64,000 nucleotides of DNA, taken from Saururus chinensis (taxonomy: Eukaryota > Streptophyta > Magnoliopsida > Piperales > Saururaceae). This document shows positions 11,315 to 21,063 of the stretch, in pieces. The position numbers and the translations under genes were made by a program. Positions within the stretch are counted from its first letter, which is position 1, and each line of letters starts with the position of its first letter. The stretch covers positions 15,990,501-16,054,500 of the forward strand of contig CP141146.1 in assembly GCA_035235625.1 (NCBI GenBank). Reading direction: 5' to 3'. The notes beneath the pieces were generated by a model. It saw nothing but the letters and a program-made list of their open reading frames with translations. It was not told the DNA's origin and did no database searches.

Positions 11315-12501
11315 TGTAAGAACATATGAGTCATATGTCAAGGTTATTGGTTGATTTCTTTGTCAAAATTATGTCTAGAAACCTTGTCTATGTATTGAGT
11401 TTTAAAATCTGATTTGAGGTTGTGGTTGAGTCAAAGTTAGAATTGACATACTTGAAAAATAGGAGCAGAATATTTTTATGGATCAAGATAGAAGACTGAT
11501 GAACGTTGAAGGTTTTTTAAGTTTATTCAGATCACATTTGCATACCAAAATTACTTATACAAGTTTCAGAAGTGATTTGAGGGGTTTTAGGGTAAAAATG
11601 GTAAAATAATAAAAATATAGGTAGAACGATCGATCAGGCACTTGATTTCACCTATGTAAAATGAAGCCAAGAGTTATTGATCGATTGCTCTCATAAATCG
11701 ATCGATCGTTTGAAGTATCATGTACAAAATAAATAGTGAATGGTCGATTGTTGTTCGGAACGATATATTGCTTTAAGGAAAAGTTACCTTAATTAAGCCA
11801 TTTTGATTTTTATTTATTTCCTTATTCAAGTCAAAAACCTAAACCAACTTAGAGAGCTATATAGGGTTAAGAAATCATGAAATTTAAGAGAAAAAAACCT
11901 AGAAGAGATTAGAGGAAAATGGTTTATACTTTTTGCACATTGTTTTCCAAAGAGGATTCACATGAACCTTTGAGTCGAAGATGAATGGTGAATTCATGAA
12001 GCTATTCCACAACTAAAAGGAGATTTCACATAGAAATTGTAATGGAGTTGCAGCATATCTTTGATGGGAGATTGAAGATTTCTAAGGAGGCCAAAGTCAA
12101 TACGACAAGAGGTGCATGTTGAAGGCTAAAAGAAGACAAAGACAAAGCAGGAAGAAGAAGAAAGTTTCAAGTACTTGTGGAAGAAGACTTGAAGGCCAAC
12201 AACAACAAAAATTTGTGGAGATGTAAACAAAAGGAGTTGTGTTAGAGTTAAAGCAAAAGTTGGTGATTTGCTTGTGTTAATGTAAACTGTCTTGTTTGCT
12301 AGTAGTACATTGATTTGGTTCCAATGTGTAACTATCATAGTTTTAGACCCGAGTTTGGGTTTTCCAAGTTAAATTGTTGTGTTCATGTGCAAATTAAATG
12401 CTTATGGTTTGAACGATTGATACAATGGGAGTGAGATTTGAGAGAATTTTCGTTTGATTCTGCTACGTATAAATTTTTTGCGTAAAAGAGGTTAGAACTC
12501 A
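11315..12501 (+). mobile_element. Copia-type LTR, copy A (fossil)
   Basis: About 1.19 kb, beginning TGTAAGAACATATGAG and ending GGTTAGAACTCA. It resembles the LTRs of the fossil at 50,935-56,867 in its start, its GATCGAT-rich upstream part (11,625-11,770), a TATA-like phrase near 11,860 and its end. It is present in both duplicates and therefore older than the duplication. No internal coding region is attached on either side. Confidence 0.6.
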
Positions 12502-12524
12502 CAGTCATTATCTTCATAGATAAT

Positions 12525-13426
12525 TGGGATTTTTAAGATTTTTTATTATATTTTATATTTTAAAAATAAAAAAATTTATTGCTCGTGAAATTGTCATTAA
12601 TATATTTATTTAAATGTTTTTATTAATTTTAAAATATAATTTATAATTAAAAAGAGAGAGTTAAGAGAGGAAGAGAGAGAGTGAAGAAAGAGAGGGAAGA
12701 GAGAGATAAAGGAGGGAGAGAAGGAGAGGAGAGAGAGAGAGGGTAGAGTGGGATAAGTGTATTTTTTAATTATATCTTATATTTTAAAAATAAAATAAAT
12801 AAATTTAATGGCGACGCCTAAGACAAAGTGTCACTCTCCCTCTCTACCCTCCTATCTCTATCTCCTCCCTCTCTCTACCCTCTCTATCTCCTCCCTCCTT
12901 CCCTCTACCCACTCTTCTATCTCTCCTCTCTCTCTACATACCCTCTCTCCTCTCTCTATCTCCTCCCTCTCTCTATATCTCTCTCCTCCCTCTTTCTTCT
13001 CTCTATCTCTTCCCTCTCTCTCTACATACCATCTCTCCTCTCTCTATCTCCTCCCTCTATCTCTACCATTTCTCTCCTCTTTCTCTCTCTCCTCTCTCTC
13101 TTTCTATCTCTTCCCCTTTTTTAGAAGCTTCCAGTGAAACCATCACAAAAAGGCCAGTGCGGGAGAAATTTTGCCCACACGAGGAAATTTTGCATGTGCC
13201 TGGAAATTCCCCGCACGGGCAAAATTCACCCTCCTTCTATATCACACCCCCCCCGACAACTTCCTCTACCTCAGCAACCAGCCCCCTCCAACCATCTGCT
13301 CCCCCCCTCTCTCCCCGGGTCCCCCTTCGAGGGGAAGGAGGGGAGGACCCAGGGAGAGAGGGGGAAGCCGGAATCCCGCCCCCTCCTCCATCCCGCTTCC
13401 ACCCTCTCTCCCTGGTCCCCTCCCCC
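12525..13426. repeat. CT-rich tract and GC-rich island left of the CACTA element
   Basis: 12,640-12,760 is GA-rich and 12,830-13,120 is nearly pure CT-rich. 13,120-13,235 repeats phrases also found at 16,330-16,385 (GAAATTTTGCCC type). 13,235-13,426 is GC-rich. At 12,808 there is a lone GGCGACGCC, like the array motif. All open frames here are low complexity and I reject them as genes. This is probably the interior of an outer CACTA-type element whose left end I cannot find. Confidence 0.5.
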
Positions 13427-13972
13427 CACTACAACAAAATGTAGTATTAGCAACGCATTTATTAGCAACGCTTAGCTAAGCATCGCTAAAAACAATTATT
13501 TGCGACGTATCCAAAGCGTCGCAAAAAAAAAAAAAACTATTAGCGACGCATTTCTGCTAGCGACCCTTTATTCTAAGTGTCGCTAATAGTGCCCCTATTT
13601 GCGACGCTTGAAACAACCGTCGCTAAAAGGCATATATTTTAAATAAAAAAAAAGAAAAATATTATGACTATTAGCGACGCTTTAGTAAGTGTCGCCAATA
13701 GCTTACGCAATAGTGACTCTTATACAGAAGCGTCGCTAATAAGGCTACTATTAGCGACGCTTCAGTGAAGCGTCGCTAATAGTTATGAATTAAAAATAAA
13801 AATTTTCAACTATTAGCAACGCTTTTATATAAGCGTCGCCAATACCATTTCTAATAGCAACATTTTTTATTAAGCGCCGTTAATAACTTTATTAATTAAT
13901 TTTATTTAATAAATAAATTTTAAATAATTCTTTTTTATTTTTTAAAAAATAATTTTAAATAATAAAAATTTT

Positions 13973-14805
13973 TAAAATTTGAAATTAGAGGAGAGAGAGA
14001 GGGGAGGGAAGAGAAAGACATAGAGAGGAGAGGGAAGAGAGAGAGAGAGGGGAGAGAAGAGAGAGAGAGAGAGAGAGGAGGGAAGAGAGAGAGGAGAGCG
14101 AAGAGAGACCAAGGATAGGGAAGAGAGAGAAGAATTTTATTTTAATTTTTTTAAAATTTTTATTAATTTTTAAAATAAAAAAATAAAATGAATATAAAAT
14201 ACTAATAGCAATGTATATATGTATACGTTGCTATTAATACATGTAGTCGCGACGTATAATAGTATATGTTGCGATTAGTATTTTTATTTAATTCTTTTTT
14301 ATTTTTAAAAATTAATTTTAAATAATAAAAAAATTAAAATTTGAAATTAGAGGAGAGAGAGGGGAGAGAAGAGAGAGAGAGGGGAGGGAAGAGAAAGAGA
14401 GAGGAGAGGGAAGAGAGAGAGAGGAGGGGAGGGAAGAGAGAGAGAGGAGGGGATAGAAGAGAGAGAGAGAGAGGAGGGAAGAGAGAGAGAGAGAGGAGAG
14501 GAAAGAGAGAGGAGAATTTTATTTTAATTTTTTAAAAATTTTTATTAATTTTTAAAATAAAAAAATAAAATGAATATAAAATACTAATAGCGACGTATAT
14601 ATGTATACGTCACTATTAGTACATGTAGTCACGATGTATAAGAGTATACATCGCGATTAGTATTTTTATTTAATTCTTTTTATTTTTAAAAATAAATTTT
14701 AAATATTAAAAAAATTAAAATTTGAAATTAGAGGAGAGAGAGGGGAGGGAAGAGAAAGAGAGAGAGAGAGTGGGGAGGGAGAGAGAGAGAGAGAGGAGAG
14801 GGGAA

Positions 14806-14853
<48 letters not shown>

Positions 14854-16055
14854 AGGGGAGGGAAGAGAGAGAAATTTTATTTTGATTTTTTTTAAAAAAT
14901 TTAATTTTTTTAATTTTTAAAATAAAAAAATAAAAAAAAATAAAATACTAATAGCGACGTATAGTGCTATACGTCGCTATTAGTACATGAATTAGTGACT
15001 TATACAAGTATACGTCGCTAATACATGTACTAATAGCAACGTATATAACTTTACGTCGCGATTAGTATTTTTATTTAATTCTTTTTTAAAAAAAATTAAT
15101 TTTAAATAATAAAAATTTTTAAAATTTGAAATTAGAGGAGAGAGAGGAGAGGGGAAGGAAGAGAGAGAGAGAGAAGAGAGGGGAGGGAAGAGAGAGAAAT
15201 TTTATTTTGATTTTTTAAAAAATATTATTAATTTTTTTTATTTTTAAAATAAAAAATTAAAATAAATTACTATTAGTGACGTATAGTGCTATACATCGCT
15301 ATTAGTACATGTATTAACGACGTATACAAGTATACGTTACTAATACATGTACAAGTATCGCTATTAGTATATTACTATACGTCGCTATTAGTATTTTTAT
15401 TTAATTCTTTTTTTATTTTTAAAAATTAATTTTAAATAAAAAAATTTTAAAATTTGAAATTAAAGGAGATAGAGAGGGAGAGGGAAGAGAGCGAGAGAGA
15501 GAGAGGAGAGAGAAAGGGTGGAGAGAGGGGAGGGGAGAGAGAGGGCCCGGGGGAGAGAGAGAGGGGAGGGAAGAGAGAGAAGAATTTTATTTTGATTTTG
15601 TTAAAAATTTTATTAATTGTTTAAAATTTTAAAATAAAAAAAATAAAATTAAAATAAAATACTAATTGCGACGTATAAAATTAAAAGAAATAACTATACA
15701 TCGTTATTAGTATTTTTATTTAATTCTTTTTTATTTCTAAAATTAATTTTAAATAATAAAAAATAAAAAAATTAAAATTAGAGGAGAGTAAGAGGGGAGG
15801 GAAGAGAGAAGAGGATAGGGAAGAGAGGGAGAGAGGAGAGGGAGGAGGGGGAAGAGAGAGAGGGAGGAGAGAGAGGAAGGAGAGAGGGAGGAAGGAGAGA
15901 GAGGAGAGGGAAGAGAGGGAGAGATGTAGGAGAGAGAGGGAGGAGAGAGAGCGAGAGATGGAGGAGAGAGAGGGGGAGGAAGGAGAGAGAGAGAGAAGAG
16001 AGAGGGAGGAAAGAGGAGAAGAGAGAGAGAGGAGGGAGGAGAGAGAGGAAAAGGT
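13973..16055 (+). repeat. Six tandem units of 320-400 bp with GA tracts and GCGACGTA palindromes
   Basis: Each unit opens with TTGAAATTAGAGGAGAGAG or a close variant (near 13,981, 14,343, 14,724, 15,128, 15,456 and 15,772). It continues with a 60-150 bp purine-only GA tract, then an AT-rich part, then a palindrome such as GCGACGTATATATGTATACG. The last unit has an enlarged GA tract. Period lengths by position are about 362, 381, 404, 328 and 316. Noncoding. Confidence 0.85.
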
Positions 16056-16329
16056 ATTAAAAAATACTATTAGCGACACTCGTAAATGAGTGTCGCTAAT
16101 AGAACCTTTAATAGCGACGGTTTTGTCTACACATCGCCAATAAGAAATTTATTAACGACGTTTACTTAGGAGTGTCGGTAATAGTTTTTTTAAAAATTAA
16201 AATATCGAAGCTAATAACGGCGCTCGTGGTAGAGCATTGCTAATATTATCCTTATTAGCGACGCGGATACATCGGCGTCGCTAATTTATAATCTTTTTGC
16301 GACACTTCAAAAAGAAGTGTTGCTACACG

Positions 16330-16965
16330 TTATACGTGGGCGGAAATTCACCAGGACGCGAAATTTCCCACTCGGGTGAATTTTCACACTGCCTTTATAA
16401 CCTGCCGCCTCGCCATCCCTTCATCTGCAACTTCCCCTTGCCCGTGCCTTTCAACTTCCGGCGGCCATCCTCTACTTGCCCACAACTTCCCTAACCGTGG
16501 CTCTCTCTTCTCCTCGCCGTCTGTCCGCCCGATTCCCTCACCCTCAAGGCGACCTCCTACGAACCGGACAGTGGAAGCGGTTGCAGGAGGCTGGGAGTTG
16601 GCGGGCGGCTGCATGCTTGCCAGTGGGCGAAAGCTCTTCTGGAGTCTGGGAGCCGGCGGGCCTCGCTGGATGGAGGAAGGTGACATTTTTCGCCTCCAGA
16701 TTCACCTTCAACCTCTCTGTCGAGAGGTTGAAGACAACCCACTTCTGCGGGTCGTCACTGACGAGACCCCTGCGCCCCGCTCCCCCTCCCTGATCTGGTG
16801 CCCCACTTCCGCTCCAGCGGCCCTCTCCCCACGCTCCGATCCGGCGGCCCTCTCCCTACTCCGGCACCCCGCTCCTGCTCCCCGTTGCCACCCACTCTAT
16901 TCTGCAGCGACCCACGACGCGGGTCAGCAGCAAGTCCAAACCGAGTCACCCGGTTTGGCTGTTTT
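16330..16965. other. GC-rich island inside the CACTA element, possible captured host sequence
   Basis: About 630 bp of strikingly GC-rich DNA sits inside an otherwise AT-rich element. A plus-strand frame stays open from 16,376 to 17,020 (214 residues), but its product is proline-, serine- and arginine-rich, matches no family I know, and the opposite strand is open as well, as expected for GC-rich DNA. CACTA elements are known to capture host gene pieces (Pack-CACTA), which would explain the composition. Confidence 0.45.
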
Positions 16966-17492
16966 ATTTTTATTTTTATTTTTTTTAGCGACGCACCTCA
17001 AGTGTGTCGCTAATGTTTAAATATTTTTAAAATTTTTTATTTAAATTTAAAAAAAAATTTAGTGATGCACTTGAAGTGCGTCGCTAATAGTGGTAAATAA
17101 TTTTTTTTATTTTTTTCTACATTAAAGACATTTTATATACTTCACTAATATTATACTATTAGCAACGTATAACTATAAACATCGCTAATAATCATTTTAT
17201 ATTTATAATATTTTTTAAAAATAAAATATATTTAAAAAAGATATTTAATTTTTTAATATTTTATTATTAGCGACATATGCCCTAAATGTCGCTAATACTA
17301 GATTATTAGCGACGCATTTTATTAATTAGAGACGTAGTCATAAATGTCTCTAATAATGACAATTAGCGACGTTTAAGGATAAACGTTGCTAAAGAGCAAT
17401 AGCGACACCGTTTTTATCGACACATGTAGCGACGCTTTTAGGACTATTAGCGACGCTTAAAAGCATCGCTAATAGTCGTTTATGCTGTAGTG

Positions 17493-18328
17493 CCCCTTCC
17501 CCTCCTCTAAAAAACAAAGGAGGGGGGACCTAGAGAGAGGGGGAGGGATGCCGGATTCCGCCCCCCTCTCCCCTGTCCCCCCCCCCCCCCCCCCCAAACA
17601 GAGGAGGGGAAGGAGGGGGGAGTGGGAGGGATGCGAGTTCCGACTCCCCGCCAGAATCTGCCCCCATCCTCCACCCCAGTCGCTCCCGCCACTGGCGGGA
17701 TTTTTTTTTAAAGATTTTAAAGTTTTGAGCGACATTTCTAAAAGCATCGCTGAAGCCATTTTTTTTACATATTAGCGTCACTTTATAAAGTGTTGCTAAT
17801 ACACAAAATTTTCTCTTTTTGAATACATTTTTTCATTACTGGCTCTTTCCATAAGCGTCGCTAAAGACTATTTTTTATTATTTTTTTAAAATTTTATTAT
17901 TAGCGATGATTACATAATTATCACTAATAATTTCTTTATTATTGTTATTATTAACGATGCATATAAAAGTGCCTCTAATAAGCTGTTTTATTTTTTAAAA
18001 TATTTTTTATATTAGCGATGCTTAATAAATCATCACTAATAACTAATTATTAGCGACACTTATAATTATACATCACTAATAATTTACTATTAGTGTTGTT
18101 TTATTATGCGTTGCAAAAGTAAAATAATTAGTGACACATCAATAAACGTCGCTAATGTCACACTATTAGCTACACTTTGTGTTAAGCGTCAGTAATGATC
18201 AATAACGATTGCAGTTTTTTTGACGCATTTAGCGATGCTTTTTAAGTGTCGCTAATAATCATTGGGGACACTTATAGTATTATTAGTGACACTTATAAGC
18301 ATCGCTAATAGTACTATTTATTGTAGTG
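17493..18328. mobile_element. Right-hand part of an outer CACTA-type element
   Basis: A GC-rich segment (17,493-17,700) is followed by more GCGACG-type palindromes and a second CACTA terminus: the sequence ends ATTGTAGTG at 18,328. The GC-rich part repeats, in altered form, the 13,320-13,400 sequence left of the inner element (GCCGGAATCCCGCCCC versus GCCGGATTCCGCCCC). This suggests an outer relative into which the inner element inserted. No matching left terminus is visible. Confidence 0.6.
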
Positions 18329-18334
18329 ACAAAG

Positions 18335-18940
18335 GATGAATAGCAAGGGGACAAGAGACATCCATGCCTTAAACCACACCCATGAATGAAGAAGCCATAG
18401 TTCACCCCATTGACGAGAATACTAAAACTTGGGGTACACATGCATTCATAGATCAAAGAAATCCAAATATTGTTGAACCCCAAATGCTTTAGAACATGAA
18501 GCAAAAAATCTCATTTCACTTTTTCGTAATCCTTCCTCAAATCAACTTTATCTCCTATGAGTGCTTTTATTATGAAAGTTTCTTACCAATTCATGCTCTA
18601 GTAAAATGTTCTTACCTACCATTCTCTCTTTAATAAAAGCCGACTAGTGTTGACTAATAACAAATAAGAGCCTATTAGCCATATAAATAAAGTTGCCAAG
18701 AGATTTAGGCAAAATTCCTCAAAATTGACTGTATTGTTTTTTGGGTACCAAGGTGAGGAAGGTATGATTTACCGCCTTTAGAAGTCGACCGTGTTGGAAA
18801 AATTCCTTAATTGTTGCAATGAGGTTAGGGCTTACCAAATCCAAGAATGCGACAAAGAATTCCCTCTTAAAACCATTAGGACCCAACACATCATTGTTGG
18901 GGCAAGACGAGATAATTTCCTTAAAATGATTTTAGCTCAC
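18335..18940 (-). mobile_element. L1-type LINE reverse transcriptase remnant
   Basis: Minus-strand translation in shifting frames gives phrases of plant L1 reverse transcriptase: EFFQHGRLLKAVNHTFLTLV, then NILLEHELVRNFH, WISLIYECMCTPSFSILVNG and GLRHGCLLSP. In the intact family these run up to just before the YADD catalytic motif. The remnant has at least two frame breaks and in-frame stops. It stops dead where the CACTA terminus begins at 18,328, so the catalytic part is missing. Upstream LINE domains are not recognisable. Confidence 0.8.
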
Positions 18941-19248
18941 CGTTGCTTTTTGTGTGTAAAATGATAAAAATATCCTTCAATGTAATTATGACAAAAAATG
19001 ATGGGTGAAATGTCTTTTCACATTGTTTTTTTAAAAAATGACTTTATTCAAATCAGGAGGAGAGTTCTCCTCAGGAGGAGAGTTCTTGAAGAAATTAAAT
19101 TTTGGTATAATTGGGTTTGAATTGACCCAAAAAGTGATTTTAAATAGGAAAAATCATTTCAAATTAAAACGTGTTTAAGCCCTCAAAGTGCTTTCTCACG
19201 TATGGAAATTGGCCCTTAAACCCTTGTATACCCTTCTCCCATTTCACT

Positions 19249-19469
19249 AGTGTTTTAAAACCTGGACCGGCTTGGTTGGTTAGACCGGGTTCAATCGAAC
19301 CCGGTTGTCAAACCAGGCTAGTTCATTACTTTTTCAGCGTTGAGTTGACCCAGCCGATTGAACCGCCAACCCGCTAACTAGGTCGGACCGGTCCTGAGAG
19401 ATGGAAAAAAAATCTGGTTGAAAGAGGATTCAAACTCATGTTATGGTGAAGCCCATTATGATAATTTTG

Positions 19470-19527
<58 letters not shown>

Positions 19528-19784
19528 TATTTAAATGTTCATCTACTTTATAACATATGATAAATTAAAGTTGTTGGCCGCGGGATTCGCAGGCCATGGT
19601 TATAACAACATACGCACTCTACCCAGTGAGTTATGATGATCTTGTATATATATTTATACTTAATATTTTATTTAATATAATATATAAGAAAATGGGACAA
19701 CCCAAGTTGACCTACGATTGAACCTAGTTAACCCAGCCCGGCAACCAATCCGGGTCAGTGGCTGGGCCGATTTTTAAAACACTG
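19249..19784. mobile_element. Mutator-like MITE, 536 bp, with 9-bp target duplication
   Basis: Inverted ends AGTGTTTTAAAA and TTTTAAAACACTG, flanked on each side by a perfect CATTTCACT (19,240-19,248 and 19,785-19,793). A nine-base duplication points to the Mutator superfamily, although related-looking ends are also found in hAT MITEs. Both arms carry GC-rich phrases around GGGTTCAATCG. The centre holds a long AT microsatellite. Noncoding. Confidence 0.82.
19470..19525. repeat. AT dinucleotide microsatellite
   Basis: About 28 uninterrupted TA repeats inside the MITE at 19,249-19,784. Confidence 0.95.
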
Positions 19785-20790
19785 CATTTCACTGGAGTCG
19801 ATCCCCCTTCCTTCACTGGTGCTTAACTTTATACTCGCCAGTCAGGATACCTCATCCTTGGCACTCAGACAAAATTTTGTAAGCAATAACAACAGTGGTG
19901 AAGAAGACATGAGGGGAAGATAGAGAAAAGTGGGTGGAAGAGACCTTGAGCTTCGAGGAGGTGGAGAAGCTGGTTAATTACAAAGAAACAAGTTCCCGAC
20001 TGGGTAGAGGGACATGCTGGATTGCGGCTTGTTGGTTTTCTTGAAACAAAGAAGAACAAAGGTGGGTTACATGAGTGGATGGGATGGAAGAGATGGAAGA
20101 GGTTGAGCTTTGATACGAATGAGTTTCTAAACTTGACACTAGTTGCTGCCATGTCAACAAGCTTGGACTCCTGGGTGAATCTCCCTTTCCTTCCTTCCAC
20201 CATGGCCTATTTCTCCACTCGTTAGTTGGGTTGATGAAAGGGGCAGAGAGTGGAGCTTGAGGAAAGAGGTAACCTATGTCTAGAAATGACAAAGGCAAAA
20301 ATCTTAAACAGATTTCTGCCAAATCTCCTATGTGGCTTGTAGGCTATAGCCCCGCTTTTTGCCAAATTGGTCGTCTTTTGGATTTATGTCAAAGTAGTCA
20401 TCCAAATAGGATTTGGAGAAAGTCATGTGATTTTCGCCAAAACTTGGCCTTAAAGTGTAACGGACCCTAAGGGGTTGTTTGGATACAAATTATTGGTTGT
20501 AGCAAATTTTGATTTACCTTAATCTAATTAGTTAAATTCATCGATGAATTGCTTTTATGTTTGGTAATATATATTTGGGGAATATGATTTATAAGAGTTT
20601 TGTATATGAATCATATTTGGTAAACCCATAAGGAAATAAGATTCATGGTTATAAATTATGCATACACCCTTTTAAAAGAAAATGTATTTCAACATAAAGT
20701 GTATGAAACCAATATGAGATTAATAAGTTATAAATTACATGGTGTAGTTTGCATCACGTAAATTGTGTTGCAATTTGCAACAAGCCTGGT

Positions 20791-21063
20791 GTTAGTATAG
20801 AGGGATCCACCTAATCAATACAGATCCACTAAATTTTAGCCTTTGATTCACGTATTGGGTTCCCATGGGACTAGTGGACATTGGGCTTCTATAAAAAAGC
20901 CTACTCGTGAGGAGCCAAGCTAGATCAGAATTCCACTTCAATCACTGAGGCTAAATTAAAGTTGAAATTTTAATTATTGAGACACTTAAAGTTCTATCCA
21001 CTTGCATTTTAATCTTCCCGTCGCTAATTCATAGCTTACCTCGCCACTCTTGTGTCTGAATTA
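20791..21063 (+). mobile_element. Possible short LTR with adjacent primer-binding-like site (fossil)
   Basis: Begins TGTTAGTATAGAGGG, has a TATA-like CTATAAAAAAG near 20,890, and ends in ATTACA. It is followed within a few bases by GGTATCAAGGTC, close to the initiator-methionine tRNA site of plant Copia and TRIM elements (TGGTATCAGAGC). No second LTR seen. Old and fragmentary. Confidence 0.4.

Larger units (their letters stand above)
1..12524. repeat. Segmental duplication, copy A (left edge outside window)
   Basis: This stretch matches 24,418-37,990 in the same orientation. The match covers the DUF247 gene, its intron and flanks, several MITEs and a Copia-type LTR. By eye noncoding parts differ at roughly one base in fifteen to twenty, plus indels. 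The match is already running at base 1, so the true left end lies outside the window. It stops at about 12,524, 23 bases beyond the end of a Copia-type LTR. Insertion specific to this copy: the solo LTR at 187-3181. Confidence 0.93.
13427..17492. mobile_element. Non-autonomous CACTA (En/Spm-like) transposon, 4.07 kb
   Basis: Begins CACTACAACAAAATGTAG and ends GCTGTAGTG, an inverted CACTAC terminus, with CCC on both sides as a 3-bp target duplication (weak, because the target is C-rich). The interior is filled with short palindromes of the form TTAGCGACGC...GCGTCGCTAA, similar in role to the subterminal transposase-binding repeats of CACTA elements, but here spread over most of the element. 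No transposase frame seen. It contains a tandem GA-rich array and a GC-rich island (separate entries). Confidence 0.8.

Noticed and set aside
12808-13137. Serine/leucine-rich open frames in CT-rich DNA
   Set aside because: Three frames are open at once because the DNA is a CT low-complexity tract; no domain.
14341-16079. Arginine/glutamate- or serine/leucine-rich frames in the GA tracts
   Set aside because: By-products of GA repeats in a transposon array.
16376-17020. 214-codon frame in the GC-rich island
   Set aside because: The opposite strand is also open, the composition is biased and no family is recognised; kept only as a composition island.
17684-17709. Perfect GC hairpin followed by a T run, like a rho-independent terminator
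   Set aside because: No bacterial context; a chance palindrome in the GC-rich transposon segment.
13440-18310. CRISPR-like look of regularly repeated palindromes
   Set aside because: Units and spacers are irregular, the motif sits in both orientations within CACTA termini, and the DNA is a plant nuclear sequence.
19560-19640. GC-rich phrase in the MITE that looks a little like a tRNA
   Set aside because: No cloverleaf could be drawn; it is part of the element's inverted arms.
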